This document shows, piece after piece, positions 23,178 through 32,610 of a DNA stretch of 35,328 bases. The stretch's first letter is position 1. Each line of letters starts with the position of its first letter. Where the stretch lies: the NCBI GenBank assembly GCA_009377695.1, contig WHTP01000061.1, forward strand, positions 1 through 35,328, in the 5' to 3' direction. The stretch comes from Hyphomicrobiales bacterium. Its GTDB lineage: Bacteria; Pseudomonadota; Alphaproteobacteria; Rhizobiales; Xanthobacteraceae. Below the pieces are notes generated by a model. It was not told the origin of the DNA, searched no databases, and saw nothing but the letters and a program-made list of their open reading frames with translations. The position numbers were made by a program, and so were the translations under genes.

Positions 23178-24074
23178 ATGGAGAACGCCATGCTCTCGCC
23201 CGACCGCATCACCGATGTCACACCGCTGCAAAGCGCGGCAACCGACTACGAGATCGTGCGCCAGGCCATTGGCTTCATCTCGGAGCAATGGCGCAAGCAG
23301 CCCGACGTCGAGGACGTCGCGCACGCGGTCGGCGTCACGGCGACCGAGCTGCACCATCTGTTCCGCCGCTGGTCGGGCCTGACGCCGAAAGCGTTCCTGC
23401 AGGCGATCACGCTCGACCGTGCACGCACGCTGCTGCGTTCCTCCGCGAGCGTGCTCGATGCCGCCTATGAAGTCGGGCTCTCCGGACCGGGCCGGCTGCA
23501 CGACCTTTTCGTCACCCACGAGGCAATGTCGCCGGGCGAATGGAAGACCGCTGGTGAGGGCCTCACCCTGAACTACGGCTTCCATCCCTCCCCGTTCGGC
23601 ATTGCATTGGTTGTCGCAACGCCGCGCGGGTTGGCCGGACTTGCGTTCGCCGATCCTGGCGAGGAGCAGGCAGCGCTTGCCGACATGCAGAGCCGCTGGC
23701 CGAAGGCGCGCTATGTCGAGGACGCGGCACGCACCGCGCCGCTCGCGCAACGCATCTTCGATCCTGCGAAGTGGTCCGCCGACCGGCCGCTGCGCGTGGT
23801 GCTGATCGGCACTGACTGGGAGGTTCGAATCTGGGAAACGTTGCTGAAAATCCCGATGGGGCAAGCCACGACCTATTCCGACATCGCGCACAAGGTCGGT
23901 AGCGTGAAGGCCTCGCGCGCGGTCGGCGCCGCGGTCGGTAAGAACCCCATTTCTTTTGTGGTGCCGTGCCATCGCGTGCTCGGAAAGAGCGGCAAGCTCA
24001 CCGGCTATCACTGGGGCATCACCCGCAAGTGCGCGATGCTTGGCTGGGAGGCGGGGCGCGTCGGCGCGGCGTGA
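23178..24074 (+). CDS. AraC-type HTH fused to O6-alkylguanine-DNA methyltransferase
   Basis: 298 residues. Residues about 25-125 form an AraC-type DNA-binding domain (VEDVAHAVGVTATELHHLFRRWSGLTPKAFL). Residues about 130-298 form a DNA alkyltransferase with the active-site PCHRV (Cys264), preceded by GAAVGKNPISFVV and followed by GYHWGITRKCAML. The protein removes alkyl groups from guanine O6 by suicide transfer to Cys264. E. coli Ada has an additional N-terminal zinc domain that senses methylphosphotriesters; it is absent, so the usual activation signal is missing. Many alphaproteobacteria have this Ada-like form. Start ATG 23178; an alternative ATG is at 23190. Confidence 0.92.
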   Translation: MENAMLSPDRITDVTPLQSAATDYEIVRQAIGFISEQWRKQPDVEDVAHAVGVTATELHHLFRRWSGLTPKAFLQAITLDRARTLLRSSASVLDAAYEVGLSGPGRLHDLFVTHEAMSPGEWKTAGEGLTLNYGFHPSPFGIALVVATPRGLAGLAFADPGEEQAALADMQSRWPKARYVEDAARTAPLAQRIFDPAKWSADRPLRVVLIGTDWEVRIWETLLKIPMGQATTYSDIAHKVGSVKASRAVGAAVGKNPISFVVPCHRVLGKSGKLTGYHWGITRKCAMLGWEAGRVGAA

Positions 24075-24165
24075 CCGCCTGCCGAATTCCCGGGCTGCCC
24101 ACTGGCCGTTCTGATTGACGCTCGCACTGCAATCGAGCAAAACCGGCTCGCTTTTCGCCGCCCGA

Positions 24166-24183
24166 TGCCCATGTGAGTGGGCA
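24166..24183 (+). other. Small stem-loop in the gpmI leader
   Basis: TGCCCA (24166-24171) and TGGGCA (24178-24183) are complementary around a six-base loop, 48 bases before the gpmI ATG. No T-tract follows. Nothing else stands out in 24075-24231. It may be incidental. Confidence 0.25.
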
Positions 24184-24231
24184 CGAGCGGCCTCGCTTTG
24201 TCGGACCGGTTTGTCATAAGGAACTCCCAAG

Positions 24232-25755
24232 ATGCAGCGGCGGCGCCCGGTGATGCTGGCAATTCTTGATGGTTGGGGCTGGCGCGAGGATACCGCCGAC
24301 AACGCCGTCAAGCAGGCGCGCACACCGAACTTCGACCGGTTGTGGGCCTCCTCCCCGCACGCGCTGCTCAATACGTCAGGCAACGATGTCGGCCTGCCGC
24401 CCGGGCAGATGGGCAATTCCGAGGTCGGTCATCTCAATATCGGCGCCGGGCGCGTCGTGGTGCAGGACCTGCCGCGCATCAGCGATGCGGTTGCGAGCGG
24501 CGAGATCGAGAAGCAGCCGGCGCTGCAGGAGTTCATCGCGCGCCTCAAGGCGAGCAACGGCGTCTGTCATCTGATGGGTCTTGTGTCGCCGGGCGGCGTG
24601 CATTCGCACCAGGATCACGCGGCGGGTCTCGCGAAGATTCTCACTGCTGCCGGCGTGCCCACTTTTGTGCATGCCTGGACCGACGGTCGCGATACGCCGC
24701 CGCAATCGGCCGGCGACGACATCGCCCGTCTGACGTCGGCGCTGCCGGCCTCCGTTCCGATCGCGACCGTATGCGGGCGGTATTATTCGATGGACCGCGA
24801 CAAGCGCTGGGAGCGCGTCGAGAAAGCTTATGCCGCGATGGTGGAGGCCGACGGGCCGCGTTTTCCGAATGCCGGCGCCGTCATTGCGGCGGCCTACGAC
24901 GGCAAGACGTTCGACGAGTTCATCATTCCGGCGGTCGTCGGCGACTATCGAGGCATGCGCAACGGCGACGGCGTGCTTTGCTTCAACTTCCGCGCCGACC
25001 GCGTGCGTGAAATCCTCGGTGCGATTCTCGCACCGGATTTTTCCGGGTTTGCCCGCAAGCGCACGCTGCGTTTCGTGGACGCCATCGGCATGACGCAGTA
25101 TTCCGACGAGCTCGACGCCGTCATGCGGGCAATCTTCCCACCGCAGCCGCTGACGAAGATCCTTGGCGAGGTCGCCGCCAACGCGGGCCGCACGCAGCTT
25201 CGCACCGCGGAGACCGAAAAATATCCGCACGTCACATATTTCCTCAACGGCGGTCGCGAGGAGCCATTCCCCGGCGAGGATCGCATCATGGTGCCGTCGC
25301 CGAAGGTCGCGACTTATGATTTGCAACCTGAAATGTCGGCGCCGGAGCTCACCGACAAGGTCGTCGCGGCCATCGATTCCGGCAAATACGACCTGATCGT
25401 GCTCAACTATGCCAATCCCGACATGGTCGGCCATACCGGCAGCCTTCCGGCCGCAATCAAGGCGGTGGAGACGGTCGACACCGGACTCGGACGCATCGCC
25501 GACGCGATCGAGCGCGCGGGTGGCGCGCTCGTGGTGACCGCCGATCACGGCAATTGCGAGCTGATGCGCGACCCCGACACCGGGGGGCCGCATACCGCCC
25601 ACACCACCAATCCAGTGCCGGTCATGCTGATGGGTGGCGGCAAGGTTTCGCTGGCGGATGGCCGTCTCGCCGACATCGCGCCGACGCTGCTCGCGCTCAT
25701 GGAGTTGCCGCAGCCGAAGGAGATGGACGGCTTGTCGCTGCTGCGCGAGACGTGA
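24232..25755 (+). CDS. gpmI: 2,3-bisphosphoglycerate-independent phosphoglycerate mutase
   Basis: A 507-residue manganese-dependent enzyme of the alkaline phosphatase superfamily that interconverts 3- and 2-phosphoglycerate in glycolysis and gluconeogenesis. Metal-binding LAILDGWGWRED (Asp13) and the phosphoserine Ser63 in GQMGNSEVGH are in place. Also present are SPGGVHSHQDH, HAWTDGRDTPP, CGRYYSMDRDKRWERV, NFRADRVREI, NYANPDMVGHTG and TADHGNCE. The length is typical. The ATG follows AAGGAACT. It is convergent with dapB, 51 bases apart, with no obvious terminator between. Confidence 0.97.
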   Translation: MQRRRPVMLAILDGWGWREDTADNAVKQARTPNFDRLWASSPHALLNTSGNDVGLPPGQMGNSEVGHLNIGAGRVVVQDLPRISDAVASGEIEKQPALQEFIARLKASNGVCHLMGLVSPGGVHSHQDHAAGLAKILTAAGVPTFVHAWTDGRDTPPQSAGDDIARLTSALPASVPIATVCGRYYSMDRDKRWERVEKAYAAMVEADGPRFPNAGAVIAAAYDGKTFDEFIIPAVVGDYRGMRNGDGVLCFNFRADRVREILGAILAPDFSGFARKRTLRFVDAIGMTQYSDELDAVMRAIFPPQPLTKILGEVAANAGRTQLRTAETEKYPHVTYFLNGGREEPFPGEDRIMVPSPKVATYDLQPEMSAPELTDKVVAAIDSGKYDLIVLNYANPDMVGHTGSLPAAIKAVETVDTGLGRIADAIERAGGALVVTADHGNCELMRDPDTGGPHTAHTTNPVPVMLMGGGKVSLADGRLADIAPTLLALMELPQPKEMDGLSLLRET

Positions 25756-25806
25756 TCGCGTGTCCCGGCCGGAGCGCAGCGGGTCCGCGCGAAGCGCAAT
25801 TAAGCA

Positions 25807-26622
25807 TCACACGTCGCTGAGGCCCAGCACGTCCGCCATCGAATAAAGGCCGGGCTTCTTGCCGCGCGCCCATAGCGCCGCATGCACCGCGCCGCGCGCG
25901 AAGATCATGCGATCCTCGGCTTTGTGCACGAGCTCGATGCGCTCGGCGGGACCGGCGAAGATCACACGATGGTCGCCGACGACGGTGCCGCCGCGCAGCG
26001 ATGCGAAGCCGATGTCGCCTTTGCGGCGCGCACCGGTGTCGCCGTCACGACCGCGCACGGAGCGCTGTGCGAGATCAACCTTACGGCCCTCTGCGGCGGC
26101 CCGGCCGAACATCAGCGCCGTGCCGGACGGCGCGTCGACCTTCTTGTTGTGATGCATCTCGAATATCTCGATGTCGAAATCCTCATCGAGGGTCGCGGCC
26201 ACGCGCTTCACCAACGCCGCGAGCAGATTGACGCCGAGGCTCATATTGCCGGACTTCACGATAACGGCACGCGTCGCCGCCTCCTCGATCAGCGTCTCGT
26301 TCTCGCCGGAAAAACCTGTGGTGCCGAGAATGTGGATCTTGCCGGCCTTGGCCGCGAGCTCGGCATAGATCACGCTCGCAGCGGGGACGGTGAAGTCGAT
26401 GAGGCCATCTGCGTCCGCGAGCAACGCCGCGGCATCGGTCGTGATTTTGACGCCGTTGGCGCCGAGGCCTGCGAGCTCGCCGGCGTCACGGCCGACCACC
26501 GCCGAGCCGGGCGCGTCCACCGCGCCTGCAACCACCGCGCCATCGGCGGCCGTCACCGCCTGGATCAATGTGCGGCCCATGCGCCCACCGGCGCCAGCCA
26601 CGATCAGCCGCATGTCGGACAT
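25807..26622 (-). CDS. dapB: 4-hydroxy-tetrahydrodipicolinate reductase
   Basis: The second step of the lysine/diaminopimelate branch. 271 residues with the NAD(P)-binding [28 protein letters not shown], and the catalytic segment [16 protein letters not shown], whose His and Lys act on the substrate. The C-terminal [25 protein letters not shown] is normal for the family. Two in-frame starts (26622 and 26613) fit equally well. It consumes the product of aspartate semialdehyde condensation, so it shares its precursor with the ectoine pathway elsewhere in the window. The gap to pyrF holds an inverted pair of G/C-rich repeats. Confidence 0.96.
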   Translation of the reverse strand: MSDMRLIVAGAGGRMGRTLIQAVTAADGAVVAGAVDAPGSAVVGRDAGELAGLGANGVKITTDAAALLADADGLIDFTVPAASVIYAELAAKAGKIHILGTTGFSGENETLIEEAATRAVIVKSGNMSLGVNLLAALVKRVAATLDEDFDIEIFEMHHNKKVDAPSGTALMFGRAAAEGRKVDLAQRSVRGRDGDTGARRKGDIGFASLRGGTVVGDHRVIFAGPAERIELVHKAEDRMIFARGAVHAALWARGKKPGLYSMADVLGLSDV

Positions 26623-26681
26623 GGATCATCTCCCGGATGCGCTGCTATAGCTGCGCTGGCAACCTATGGGAAGCACGGGCG

Positions 26682-26845
26682 ATCTCTCCGCTCCCCCCCG
26701 CGAGCGTAGCGAGTGGCGGGGAGCGGTCGGGGGTGGGGCCACTAATTCGCGCCGGATGCTCGTGTTGAAGAAGGTAACCCCCACCCTTCCCCTCCCCACA
26801 TCGCGCGCGAAGGCGCACGCTCTGGGGGAGGGAAACGGAGAGACC
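26682..26845. repeat. Inverted pair of G/C-rich REP-like elements
   Basis: The left member (about 26682-26740) begins ATCTCTCCGCTCCCCC and ends GGTCGGGGGTGGGGCC. The right member (about 26773-26845), read on the other strand, begins GGTCTCTCCGTTTCCC and ends GGGTGGGGGTTACC. They are inverted copies of one type, about 33 bases apart, with no gene between them. The composition and layout are like the copies flanking the DUF559 gene. The element fills most of the dapB-pyrF gap. Confidence 0.7.
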
Positions 26846-26867
26846 GTGTCTCGCAAGTTGATGCGCG

Positions 26868-27569
26868 TTACGTACTGGCGGCCGCCGCGATCTCCGCAAC
26901 GATCGCCTCTGCGGCGGCTTTCGGGTCCGGCGCCGCCACCACCGGGCGGCCGACCACGAGGTAGTCGGCGCCAGCCTTGATCGCGGCCGCAGGCGTCATG
27001 ATGCGCTTCTGGTCGTCGGCGTCGGACTGCGCGGGACGAATGCCTGGCGTCACCAGCACCATGGTGTCGCCAACGATGGTGCGGACGTTCTCGGCCTCTC
27101 CAGCCGAACACACCAAGCCGTCGACACCAACGTCACGCGCCTGCGCTGCGCGCTCCGCCACCAGCTCCGGCACAGTAAAGTCGTAGCCCGCCGCCGCGAG
27201 GTCGGCGTCGTCGTAGGAGGTGAGCACGGTGACCGCGAGGATGCGCAGCTTCGATCCGGCGCGGGCGTCGACCGCGGCGTGCATGGTCTGTGGATAAGCA
27301 TGGACCGTCAGGAAGGTCGCGCCCATGCGTGCGATGCTCTTCACACCCTGGGCGACGGTGTTGCCGATGTCATGCAGCTTCATATCGATGAAGACTTGCT
27401 TGCCTTGGCCGACCAACGTTTCGGCGAAGGCGAGCCCGCCGGCAAAGCCAAGCTGATAGCCGATCTTGTAGAAAACGACCGACGCGCCGAGCCGCGCCAC
27501 CAGCGCCTCCGCCTCGGCAACGGAGGAAACATCAAGGGCAACGATCAGGCGCGCGCGTGGATCGAGCAT
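26868..27569 (-). CDS. pyrF: Orotidine-5'-phosphate decarboxylase
   Basis: The last step of UMP synthesis. The 233-residue TIM barrel has [18 protein letters not shown], the active-site [11 protein letters not shown] (Asp-x-Lys-x-x-Asp), TVHAYP, VTPGIRP and [11 protein letters not shown]. Length and motifs are standard for the family. It lies on the minus strand between the FMN reductase and dapB. A half copy of a CTAG palindromic repeat lies directly upstream (27577-27603), so its promoter region is short or the gene is read through from upstream. Confidence 0.97.
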   Translation of the reverse strand: MLDPRARLIVALDVSSVAEAEALVARLGASVVFYKIGYQLGFAGGLAFAETLVGQGKQVFIDMKLHDIGNTVAQGVKSIARMGATFLTVHAYPQTMHAAVDARAGSKLRILAVTVLTSYDDADLAAAGYDFTVPELVAERAAQARDVGVDGLVCSAGEAENVRTIVGDTMVLVTPGIRPAQSDADDQKRIMTPAAAIKAGADYLVVGRPVVAAPDPKAAAEAIVAEIAAAAST

Positions 27570-27576
27570 CGTCCTC

Positions 27577-27603
27577 TCTAGTGTGGCGGTTCAGAAGTCC
27601 GCA
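27577..27603. repeat. Half unit of the CTAG palindromic repeat
   Basis: CTAGTGTGGCGGTTCAGAAG and the following TCCGCAA repeat one arm of the hairpin at 1547-1601. The match to the reverse complement of about 1587-1608 covers some 22 bases. The opposite arm is absent. The unit sits between the pyrF start and the stop of the FMN reductase gene, four bases from that stop. Confidence 0.75.
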
Positions 27604-27607
27604 ACGT

Positions 27608-28192
27608 TTAGCCGCCGAACAATCGCGCGTAGTCGACGAGCTTCTTCAGCACCGTCTTAAGCTGACCAGCCGCGCGGGCGTCGGCCAGTTCGTGCTTCTC
27701 ATTGAACGCCTGTTCCGCATTCGGAATGGCGACCTGCTCCGGCACCACCATGGCACGGCAGCCGATCGCAAGCACCTGCCGCAGGGTCAGCAGCGAATTC
27801 AGCGCGCCGGAGCGCCCGGGCGAGGCGCCGCCGAGCGCAAAGGCGCGGTTCTGGAACACGGCGAGCTGCACCTCGCCGGGTTCGCGCACGACCGAGATCC
27901 AGTCGATGGTGTTCTTCAAGAGCGGCGTGATCGACGCGTTGTATTCGGGGCTCGCGATGAATACGCCGCGATGCGCCTCGAGCAACTGCTTGAGTTTGAC
28001 CGCATTGGCCGGCGGCCCCGACTTGGCGACGACGTCGGCGTCGTAGAGCGGCAGCGGATAGTCGGCGAGCGAGATGCGGGTGACGTCCGCCTCGGCAAGC
28101 GTCAGCTCCTTGGTCGCGAGCGCAGCCAGCCGCACGTTATAGGACGCGCTGCGCAGCGAGCCCGGTATTACCAGGATTTTCGGAGCGGACAT
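27608..28192 (-). CDS. NADPH-dependent FMN reductase family protein
   Basis: About 194 residues from ATG 28192, chosen because AAGGA lies just upstream; ATG 28207 is also in frame. The flavodoxin-like fold shows KILVIPGSLRSASYNVRLA (FMN phosphate loop), ASPEYNASITPLLKNTIDWIS and FALGGASPGRSGALNSL. These match the ArsH/chromate reductase/azoreductase group of FMN reductases that use NADPH to reduce flavin, quinones or xenobiotics. The exact substrate cannot be told. It follows the PmtA-like gene by 43 bases, so co-transcription is likely. Confidence 0.88.
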   Translation of the reverse strand: MSAPKILVIPGSLRSASYNVRLAALATKELTLAEADVTRISLADYPLPLYDADVVAKSGPPANAVKLKQLLEAHRGVFIASPEYNASITPLLKNTIDWISVVREPGEVQLAVFQNRAFALGGASPGRSGALNSLLTLRQVLAIGCRAMVVPEQVAIPNAEQAFNEKHELADARAAGQLKTVLKKLVDYARLFGG

Positions 28193-28235
28193 CGTCGTCC
28201 TTGCCATCGCGGTTCAAAAGCCCGCGGATGACATA

Positions 28236-28919
28236 TCAAGGACGGTTGGCCCGGTACACCCATACACGGGCGGGCGGGAAGTTTCTCCACACGCGTCCCG
28301 ATGCCTCCGCGAAGACGCGCCCGTGCGAGCGCGGGATCGGCGAAATCGCGTTGTAGGTAAATTGCACGAACGGGGCTTCCACCTTCATCAAGGCGAACGC
28401 CTGATTGAGGAGGTCAAGTCGCATCTTGAGCGGCTTGTTGAACAGGGGCAGACCCGACACAAAAGCGGCCGCCGGCTCGCGCAGCACGCCCGCGAGCGTC
28501 TCACGCAGCTTGTAGGCGTCCCCCCGGACAACATTGGCGCCAGGAAAGCGCTGGCGCAGAAGCCGGCAAAACTCCCGATCGTATTCGACCAGTGTGAGCC
28601 GCTGCGGATCGATGCCGCGCTCGACCAACGCTTCCGTCACCGGCCCGGTACCGGGGCCGAGCTCCACGATCGGTCCTGGAATCGTGGGATCGACATAGGC
28701 CGCCATCACACGCGCAAGCGCCTTGCCGGACGGCGCAAAGGCGCCGACGGTCAACGGCTTTTCCACGAGGCTGCGGAAAAAACGGAACTCGGCGCGGCTG
28801 AGATTCTTCCGCTCGAAGTCGCGCAGCCGCCATCCGATGCGGCGACCGATCGCTCCTCGCTTAAGCTCGATGAAACGGAGCTGCCGTTGGATCTTGTCTT
28901 CCAGAGCGCGCAGCGGCAT
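28236..28919 (-). CDS. pmtA: Phospholipid N-methyltransferase, PmtA-like
   Basis: About 227 residues from ATG 28919 (MPLRALEDKIQRQLRF); an ATG at 28961 is an alternative. SAM-binding motif I is PIVELGPGTGPVTEAL, preceded by TVGAFAPSGKALARVMA and followed by LVEYDREFCRLLRQRFPG and VVRGDAYKL. VSGLPLFNKP and the C-terminal FTYNAISPIP match the rhizobial PmtA group, which methylates phosphatidylethanolamine to phosphatidylcholine. Paralogues of this group also include rRNA-dimethyltransferase-like proteins, so the substrate is probable, not proven. I recall pmtA lying next to dnaKJ in Bradyrhizobium, which agrees with this position. Confidence 0.8.
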   Translation of the reverse strand: MPLRALEDKIQRQLRFIELKRGAIGRRIGWRLRDFERKNLSRAEFRFFRSLVEKPLTVGAFAPSGKALARVMAAYVDPTIPGPIVELGPGTGPVTEALVERGIDPQRLTLVEYDREFCRLLRQRFPGANVVRGDAYKLRETLAGVLREPAAAFVSGLPLFNKPLKMRLDLLNQAFALMKVEAPFVQFTYNAISPIPRSHGRVFAEASGRVWRNFPPARVWVYRANRP

Positions 28920-29007
28920 GACGCAACTCAATCCAGGGAATTCTTGCCGTTTCCGATTCATTCGGTAAGCCGCGCACCCGTGCGGGTCAAGCGGCAGGTC
29001 CTTTCGT

Positions 29008-30126
29008 TTAGCCGGCGCGGCTGAGCAAGTCTTTGACCTTACCGAAGAATCCAGTCGATTCCGGGTGCGTCTCACGCGACGACAACCGCTCGAATTCGGC
29101 GAGCAATTCGCGCTGCTTCTTGGTGAGCTTCTGGGGCGTCTCGACGACGATCTGCACATACATGTCGCCGACCTGTCGGGAGCGCAGCACCGGCATGCCC
29201 TTGCCGTGCAGGCGGAAGCGGCGCCCGGACTGCGTGCCTTCTGGCACCTTCACGCGGGTCTTGCCGCCGTCGATGGTCGGCGCCTCGAACTCACCGCCGA
29301 GCGCCGCCTGCACCATCGAGATCGGTACCCGACAATGAAGATCGGCGCCGTCGCGCTGGAAGAACGCGTGCCCGCCAAGCGAGAGGAAAATGTAGAGATC
29401 GCCAGCCGGACCGCCGCGCACACCCGCCTCGCCTTCTCCACCGAGCCGGATGCGTGTGCCGTCTTCGACACCGGCCGGAATGTTCACCGACAGCGTGCGC
29501 TCGCGCGTAACGCGGCCCGAGCCGCTGCAGGACGGACAGGGATCGTCGATCACCTGACCGCGGCCCTGACAGCCGGTGCAGGTGCGCTCCAGCGTGAAAA
29601 AGCCTTGCGCGTGGCGAATGCGGCCGGCGCCGCCGCAGTGCGGGCAGATCTTCGGCCGCGAGCCGGCCTTGGCGCCGGTGCCCGAGCAGGATTCGCAGGA
29701 GACCGACGTCGGCAGCCGCACCTCAGCAGCCCTACCGCTATAGGCCTCCTCCAGGCTGATCTCCATGTTGTAGCGAAGGTCGGCGCCGCGTTCGCGGCCG
29801 TCGCGGCGTCCACGCGCCGCGCCCATGCCGAAGATGCCTTCGAACAGATCGGAAAATGCGGAGCCGAAGTCCGCACTGAAGCCACCGCCGCCACTGCCCT
29901 GTTCGAACGCCTGATGGCCGAAACGATCATAGGCGGCACGCTTGTCGGGATCCTTGAGGACCTCGTAGGCCTCGTTGATCTCCTTGAAGCGGTGCTCGCA
30001 CCCCTGATCGCCGGGGTTGCGATCCGGATGCCATTTCATCGCGAGCTTGCGGAAGGCGGTCTTGAGCTCGCCATCCGCAGCGTTGCGCTCAACCTCCAGC
30101 ACCTCGTAGTAACACCGCTTACCCAT
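29008..30126 (-). CDS. dnaJ: Chaperone protein DnaJ
   Basis: The Hsp40 co-chaperone that delivers substrates to DnaK and stimulates its ATPase. 372 residues from ATG 30126; a longer frame reaches 30174 without support. The J domain has the HPD motif at residues 33-35, then a Gly/Phe-rich stretch ([24 protein letters not shown]). Four zinc-binding motifs follow: [24 protein letters not shown] and CPSCSGSG. The C-terminal substrate domains include [20 protein letters not shown]. The start [15 protein letters not shown] differs slightly from the usual DYYE.LGV. It follows dnaK by 153 bases, with a terminator in the gap. Confidence 0.97.
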   Translation of the reverse strand: MGKRCYYEVLEVERNAADGELKTAFRKLAMKWHPDRNPGDQGCEHRFKEINEAYEVLKDPDKRAAYDRFGHQAFEQGSGGGGFSADFGSAFSDLFEGIFGMGAARGRRDGRERGADLRYNMEISLEEAYSGRAAEVRLPTSVSCESCSGTGAKAGSRPKICPHCGGAGRIRHAQGFFTLERTCTGCQGRGQVIDDPCPSCSGSGRVTRERTLSVNIPAGVEDGTRIRLGGEGEAGVRGGPAGDLYIFLSLGGHAFFQRDGADLHCRVPISMVQAALGGEFEAPTIDGGKTRVKVPEGTQSGRRFRLHGKGMPVLRSRQVGDMYVQIVVETPQKLTKKQRELLAEFERLSSRETHPESTGFFGKVKDLLSRAG

Positions 30127-30192
30127 CCCCGCGCTCCACCCCGTGTCTGCCGCGGCCTCGCCGCCTCGTATCATCGACCCGTCACCATCCGT

Positions 30193-30230
30193 TGAAAAAT
30201 TTACCCACCCGAGCCTGCGCCCGGGCGGGT
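30193..30230 (-). terminator. Rho-independent terminator after dnaK
   Basis: On the minus strand an 11-pair stem (30230-30220 with 30213-30203, two G-U pairs) closes a six-base loop and is followed by AAATTTTT. This is a clear intrinsic terminator. It lies 49 bases after the dnaK stop and 77 bases before the dnaJ start, so it should reduce or stop read-through from dnaK into dnaJ. Confidence 0.75.
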
Positions 30231-30279
30231 GAGATTTGCCTGAAGATATCGTCAGCCAATGATTGCATGATGCAATCTG

Positions 30280-32208
30280 TTATGCCGACTTCTTGTTCTT
30301 CTTATCGTCGTCGACCTCGGTGAACTCCGCGTCGACGACATCGTCCTTCTTGTCACCACTGCCGGCTTCCCCGCCCGGCGCAGCGCCGCCGGCGGCAGCC
30401 TCCTGCTGCTGGCGATACATCGCCTCGCCGAGCTTCATCGAGGCTTGCATCAGCGTATTGGTCTTGGCCTTGATTGCTTCCGCATCGGCGCCTTTCAAGG
30501 CTTCCTTCAAGTCCGCAAGCCCGTTCTCGATCGCGGAGCGCTCGGTGTCGCTGACCTTGGACCCGTGCTCGGACAGCGCCTTCTCGGTCGAATGGACCAG
30601 TGCCTCGGCCTGGTTCTTCGCCTCGACCTCGGCCTTGCGCTTCTTGTCCTCCTCGGCGTGGGCCTCCGCGTCCTTCACCATTTTTTCGATGTCGGTTTCG
30701 GACAAGCCGCCCGACGCCTGGATGCGGATCTGCTGCTCCTTGCCGGTACCCTTGTCTCTCGCATGCACGTTGACGATGCCGTTCGCGTCGATGTCGAACG
30801 TGACTTCGATCTGTGGAACTCCCCGGGGAGCAGGAGGTATGCCCATGAGATCGAACTGGCCGAGCATCTTGTTGTCGGCCGCCATCTCACGCTCGCCCTG
30901 GAACACGCGGATCGTCACCGCGTTCTGATTATCCTCGGCAGTGGAGAACACCTGGCTCTTCTTGGTCGGGATCGTGGTGTTGCGGTCGATGAGCCGCGTG
31001 AACACGCCGCCCAACGTCTCGATGCCCAGCGACAGCGGCGTGACATCCAGCAAGAGGACATCTTTGACGTCGCCCTGCAGCACGCCGGCCTGGATCGCCG
31101 CGCCGATCGCGACCACCTCGTCCGGATTGACGCCCTTGTGCGGCTCCTTGCCGAACAACTGCTTTACGACCTCCTGTACCTTCGGCATGCGGGTCATGCC
31201 GCCGACCAGGACGACCTCGTTGATCTCTGCCGGCGAGATGCCGGCGTCCTTCAACGCCTGACGGCAGGGCTGGATGGTCTTCTGCACGAGATCATCCACC
31301 AGCGCCTCGAATTTAGCGCGGGTGAGTTTCATCGTCAGGTGCTTCGGACCACTCGCGTCCGCGGTGATGAACGGCAGGTTGATCTCGGTCTGCGTCGTCG
31401 ACGAAAGCTCGATCTTCGCCTTCTCGGCGGCTTCCTTGAGCCGCTGCAGCGCGAGCTTGTCGCGACGCAGGTCGATGCCCTGCTCTTTCTGGAATTCGTC
31501 GGCGAGATAGTTGACGAGCCGCATGTCGAAGTCTTCGCCGCCTAGGAACGTGTCACCGTTCGTGGACTTCACCTCGAACACGCCGTCGCCGATCTCGAGA
31601 ATGGAGATATCGAAGGTGCCGCCGCCAAGATCGTAGACCGCGATGGTGCCGGTCTTCGACTTGTCGAGGCCGTAGGCGAGCGCGGCCGCGGTCGGCTCGT
31701 TGATGATGCGCAGCACTTCAAGGCCGGCGATCTTGCCGGCATCCTTGGTCGCCTGACGCTGCGCGTCATTGAAATAGGCGGGGACCGTGATGACGGCCTG
31801 CTCGACCTTCTGCCCGAGATGGGCTTCCGCCGTCTCCTTCATCTTCTGCAGGATGAAGGCGGAGATCTGCGAGGGTGAATAGGTCTTGCCGTCCGTCTCG
31901 ACCCATGCGTCGCCGTTCGAGGCGCGCGTAATCTTGTAGGGGACGAGCTTCTTGTCCTTTTCGACCGTCGGATCGTCGTAGCGCCGCCCGATCAGGCGCT
32001 TGACCGCGAAGATCGTCTTCTCCGGATTGGTGACCGCCTGGCGCTTGGCCGGCTGTCCGACGAGTCGTTCGCCATCGTCGGTGAAAGCAACGATCGAAGG
32101 CGTCGTGCGCATGCCCTCGGCGTTCTCAATGACTTTGGGTGACGTTCCCTCCATCACGGCCACGCATGAATTGGTGGTGCCGAGATCGATGCCAATGACT
32201 TTGCCCAT
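30280..32208 (-). CDS. dnaK: Chaperone protein DnaK (Hsp70)
   Basis: 642 residues, normal for the family. The ATPase domain has [16 protein letters not shown], then [38 protein letters not shown] and [26 protein letters not shown] and [19 protein letters not shown] mark the linker and substrate domain. The C-terminal lid ends in [18 protein letters not shown], a usual alphaproteobacterial end. It binds exposed hydrophobic peptides with DnaJ and GrpE; grpE is not in the window. A heat-shock promoter lies about 134-161 bases upstream, and a terminator follows. Confidence 0.98.
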   Translation of the reverse strand: MGKVIGIDLGTTNSCVAVMEGTSPKVIENAEGMRTTPSIVAFTDDGERLVGQPAKRQAVTNPEKTIFAVKRLIGRRYDDPTVEKDKKLVPYKITRASNGDAWVETDGKTYSPSQISAFILQKMKETAEAHLGQKVEQAVITVPAYFNDAQRQATKDAGKIAGLEVLRIINEPTAAALAYGLDKSKTGTIAVYDLGGGTFDISILEIGDGVFEVKSTNGDTFLGGEDFDMRLVNYLADEFQKEQGIDLRRDKLALQRLKEAAEKAKIELSSTTQTEINLPFITADASGPKHLTMKLTRAKFEALVDDLVQKTIQPCRQALKDAGISPAEINEVVLVGGMTRMPKVQEVVKQLFGKEPHKGVNPDEVVAIGAAIQAGVLQGDVKDVLLLDVTPLSLGIETLGGVFTRLIDRNTTIPTKKSQVFSTAEDNQNAVTIRVFQGEREMAADNKMLGQFDLMGIPPAPRGVPQIEVTFDIDANGIVNVHARDKGTGKEQQIRIQASGGLSETDIEKMVKDAEAHAEEDKKRKAEVEAKNQAEALVHSTEKALSEHGSKVSDTERSAIENGLADLKEALKGADAEAIKAKTNTLMQASMKLGEAMYRQQQEAAAGGAAPGGEAGSGDKKDDVVDAEFTEVDDDKKNKKSA

Positions 32209-32341
32209 GGTTCTTCCTCTTTTCTCTGGCAGATCGGCCGGGCCCTATCGGCACCCGAATGAGGATCACGACGTTTTCGCAAAACCTCGTCCGACCCCCT
32301 GATAATGCGCGTTAAACGCCGCCCCCGCGGCGTCCTGCCTC

Positions 32342-32369
32342 ATATAGGAGACCCCCTTTGGCCCGCAAG
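32342..32369 (-). promoter_or_regulatory. RpoH-type heat-shock promoter of dnaK
   Basis: On the minus strand CTTG (32369-32366), an 18-base spacer and CTATAT (32347-32342) match the alphaproteobacterial sigma-32 consensus CTTG-N17/18-CYATAT. It would give a dnaK leader of about 125 bases. No CIRCE element (TTAGCACTC-N9-GAGTGCTAA) is present. The 402 bases of 32209-32610 contain this site and presumably the alkB promoter, which I could not place. Confidence 0.7.
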
Positions 32370-32610
32370 TCGAAAGGCCGCGGAATCCGCGCCTTGCGGC
32401 TGTGGGACCGGTCGCCAATCCGTTAACAGGGCGATACCTCAAGGCCTGCTCACGGCTTGGGCGCCTTTCCCGGCCGACCCGGTCCCTGGCATGAGCTGCC
32501 GTGGGTTTCACCATAGGCTCACGGCCACCGCGGCCGCGTCGAGACCGTGCCATCCCGGGTTTTATGCCTATCTAACCCACGACAATGGCTCTTGAAGGGG
32601 GATCAGCGCC

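Noticed and set aside
30445-31545. 366-codon plus-strand frame opposite dnaK
   Set aside because: Antisense frames opposite dnaK are a familiar artefact of its codon use; no supporting feature here.
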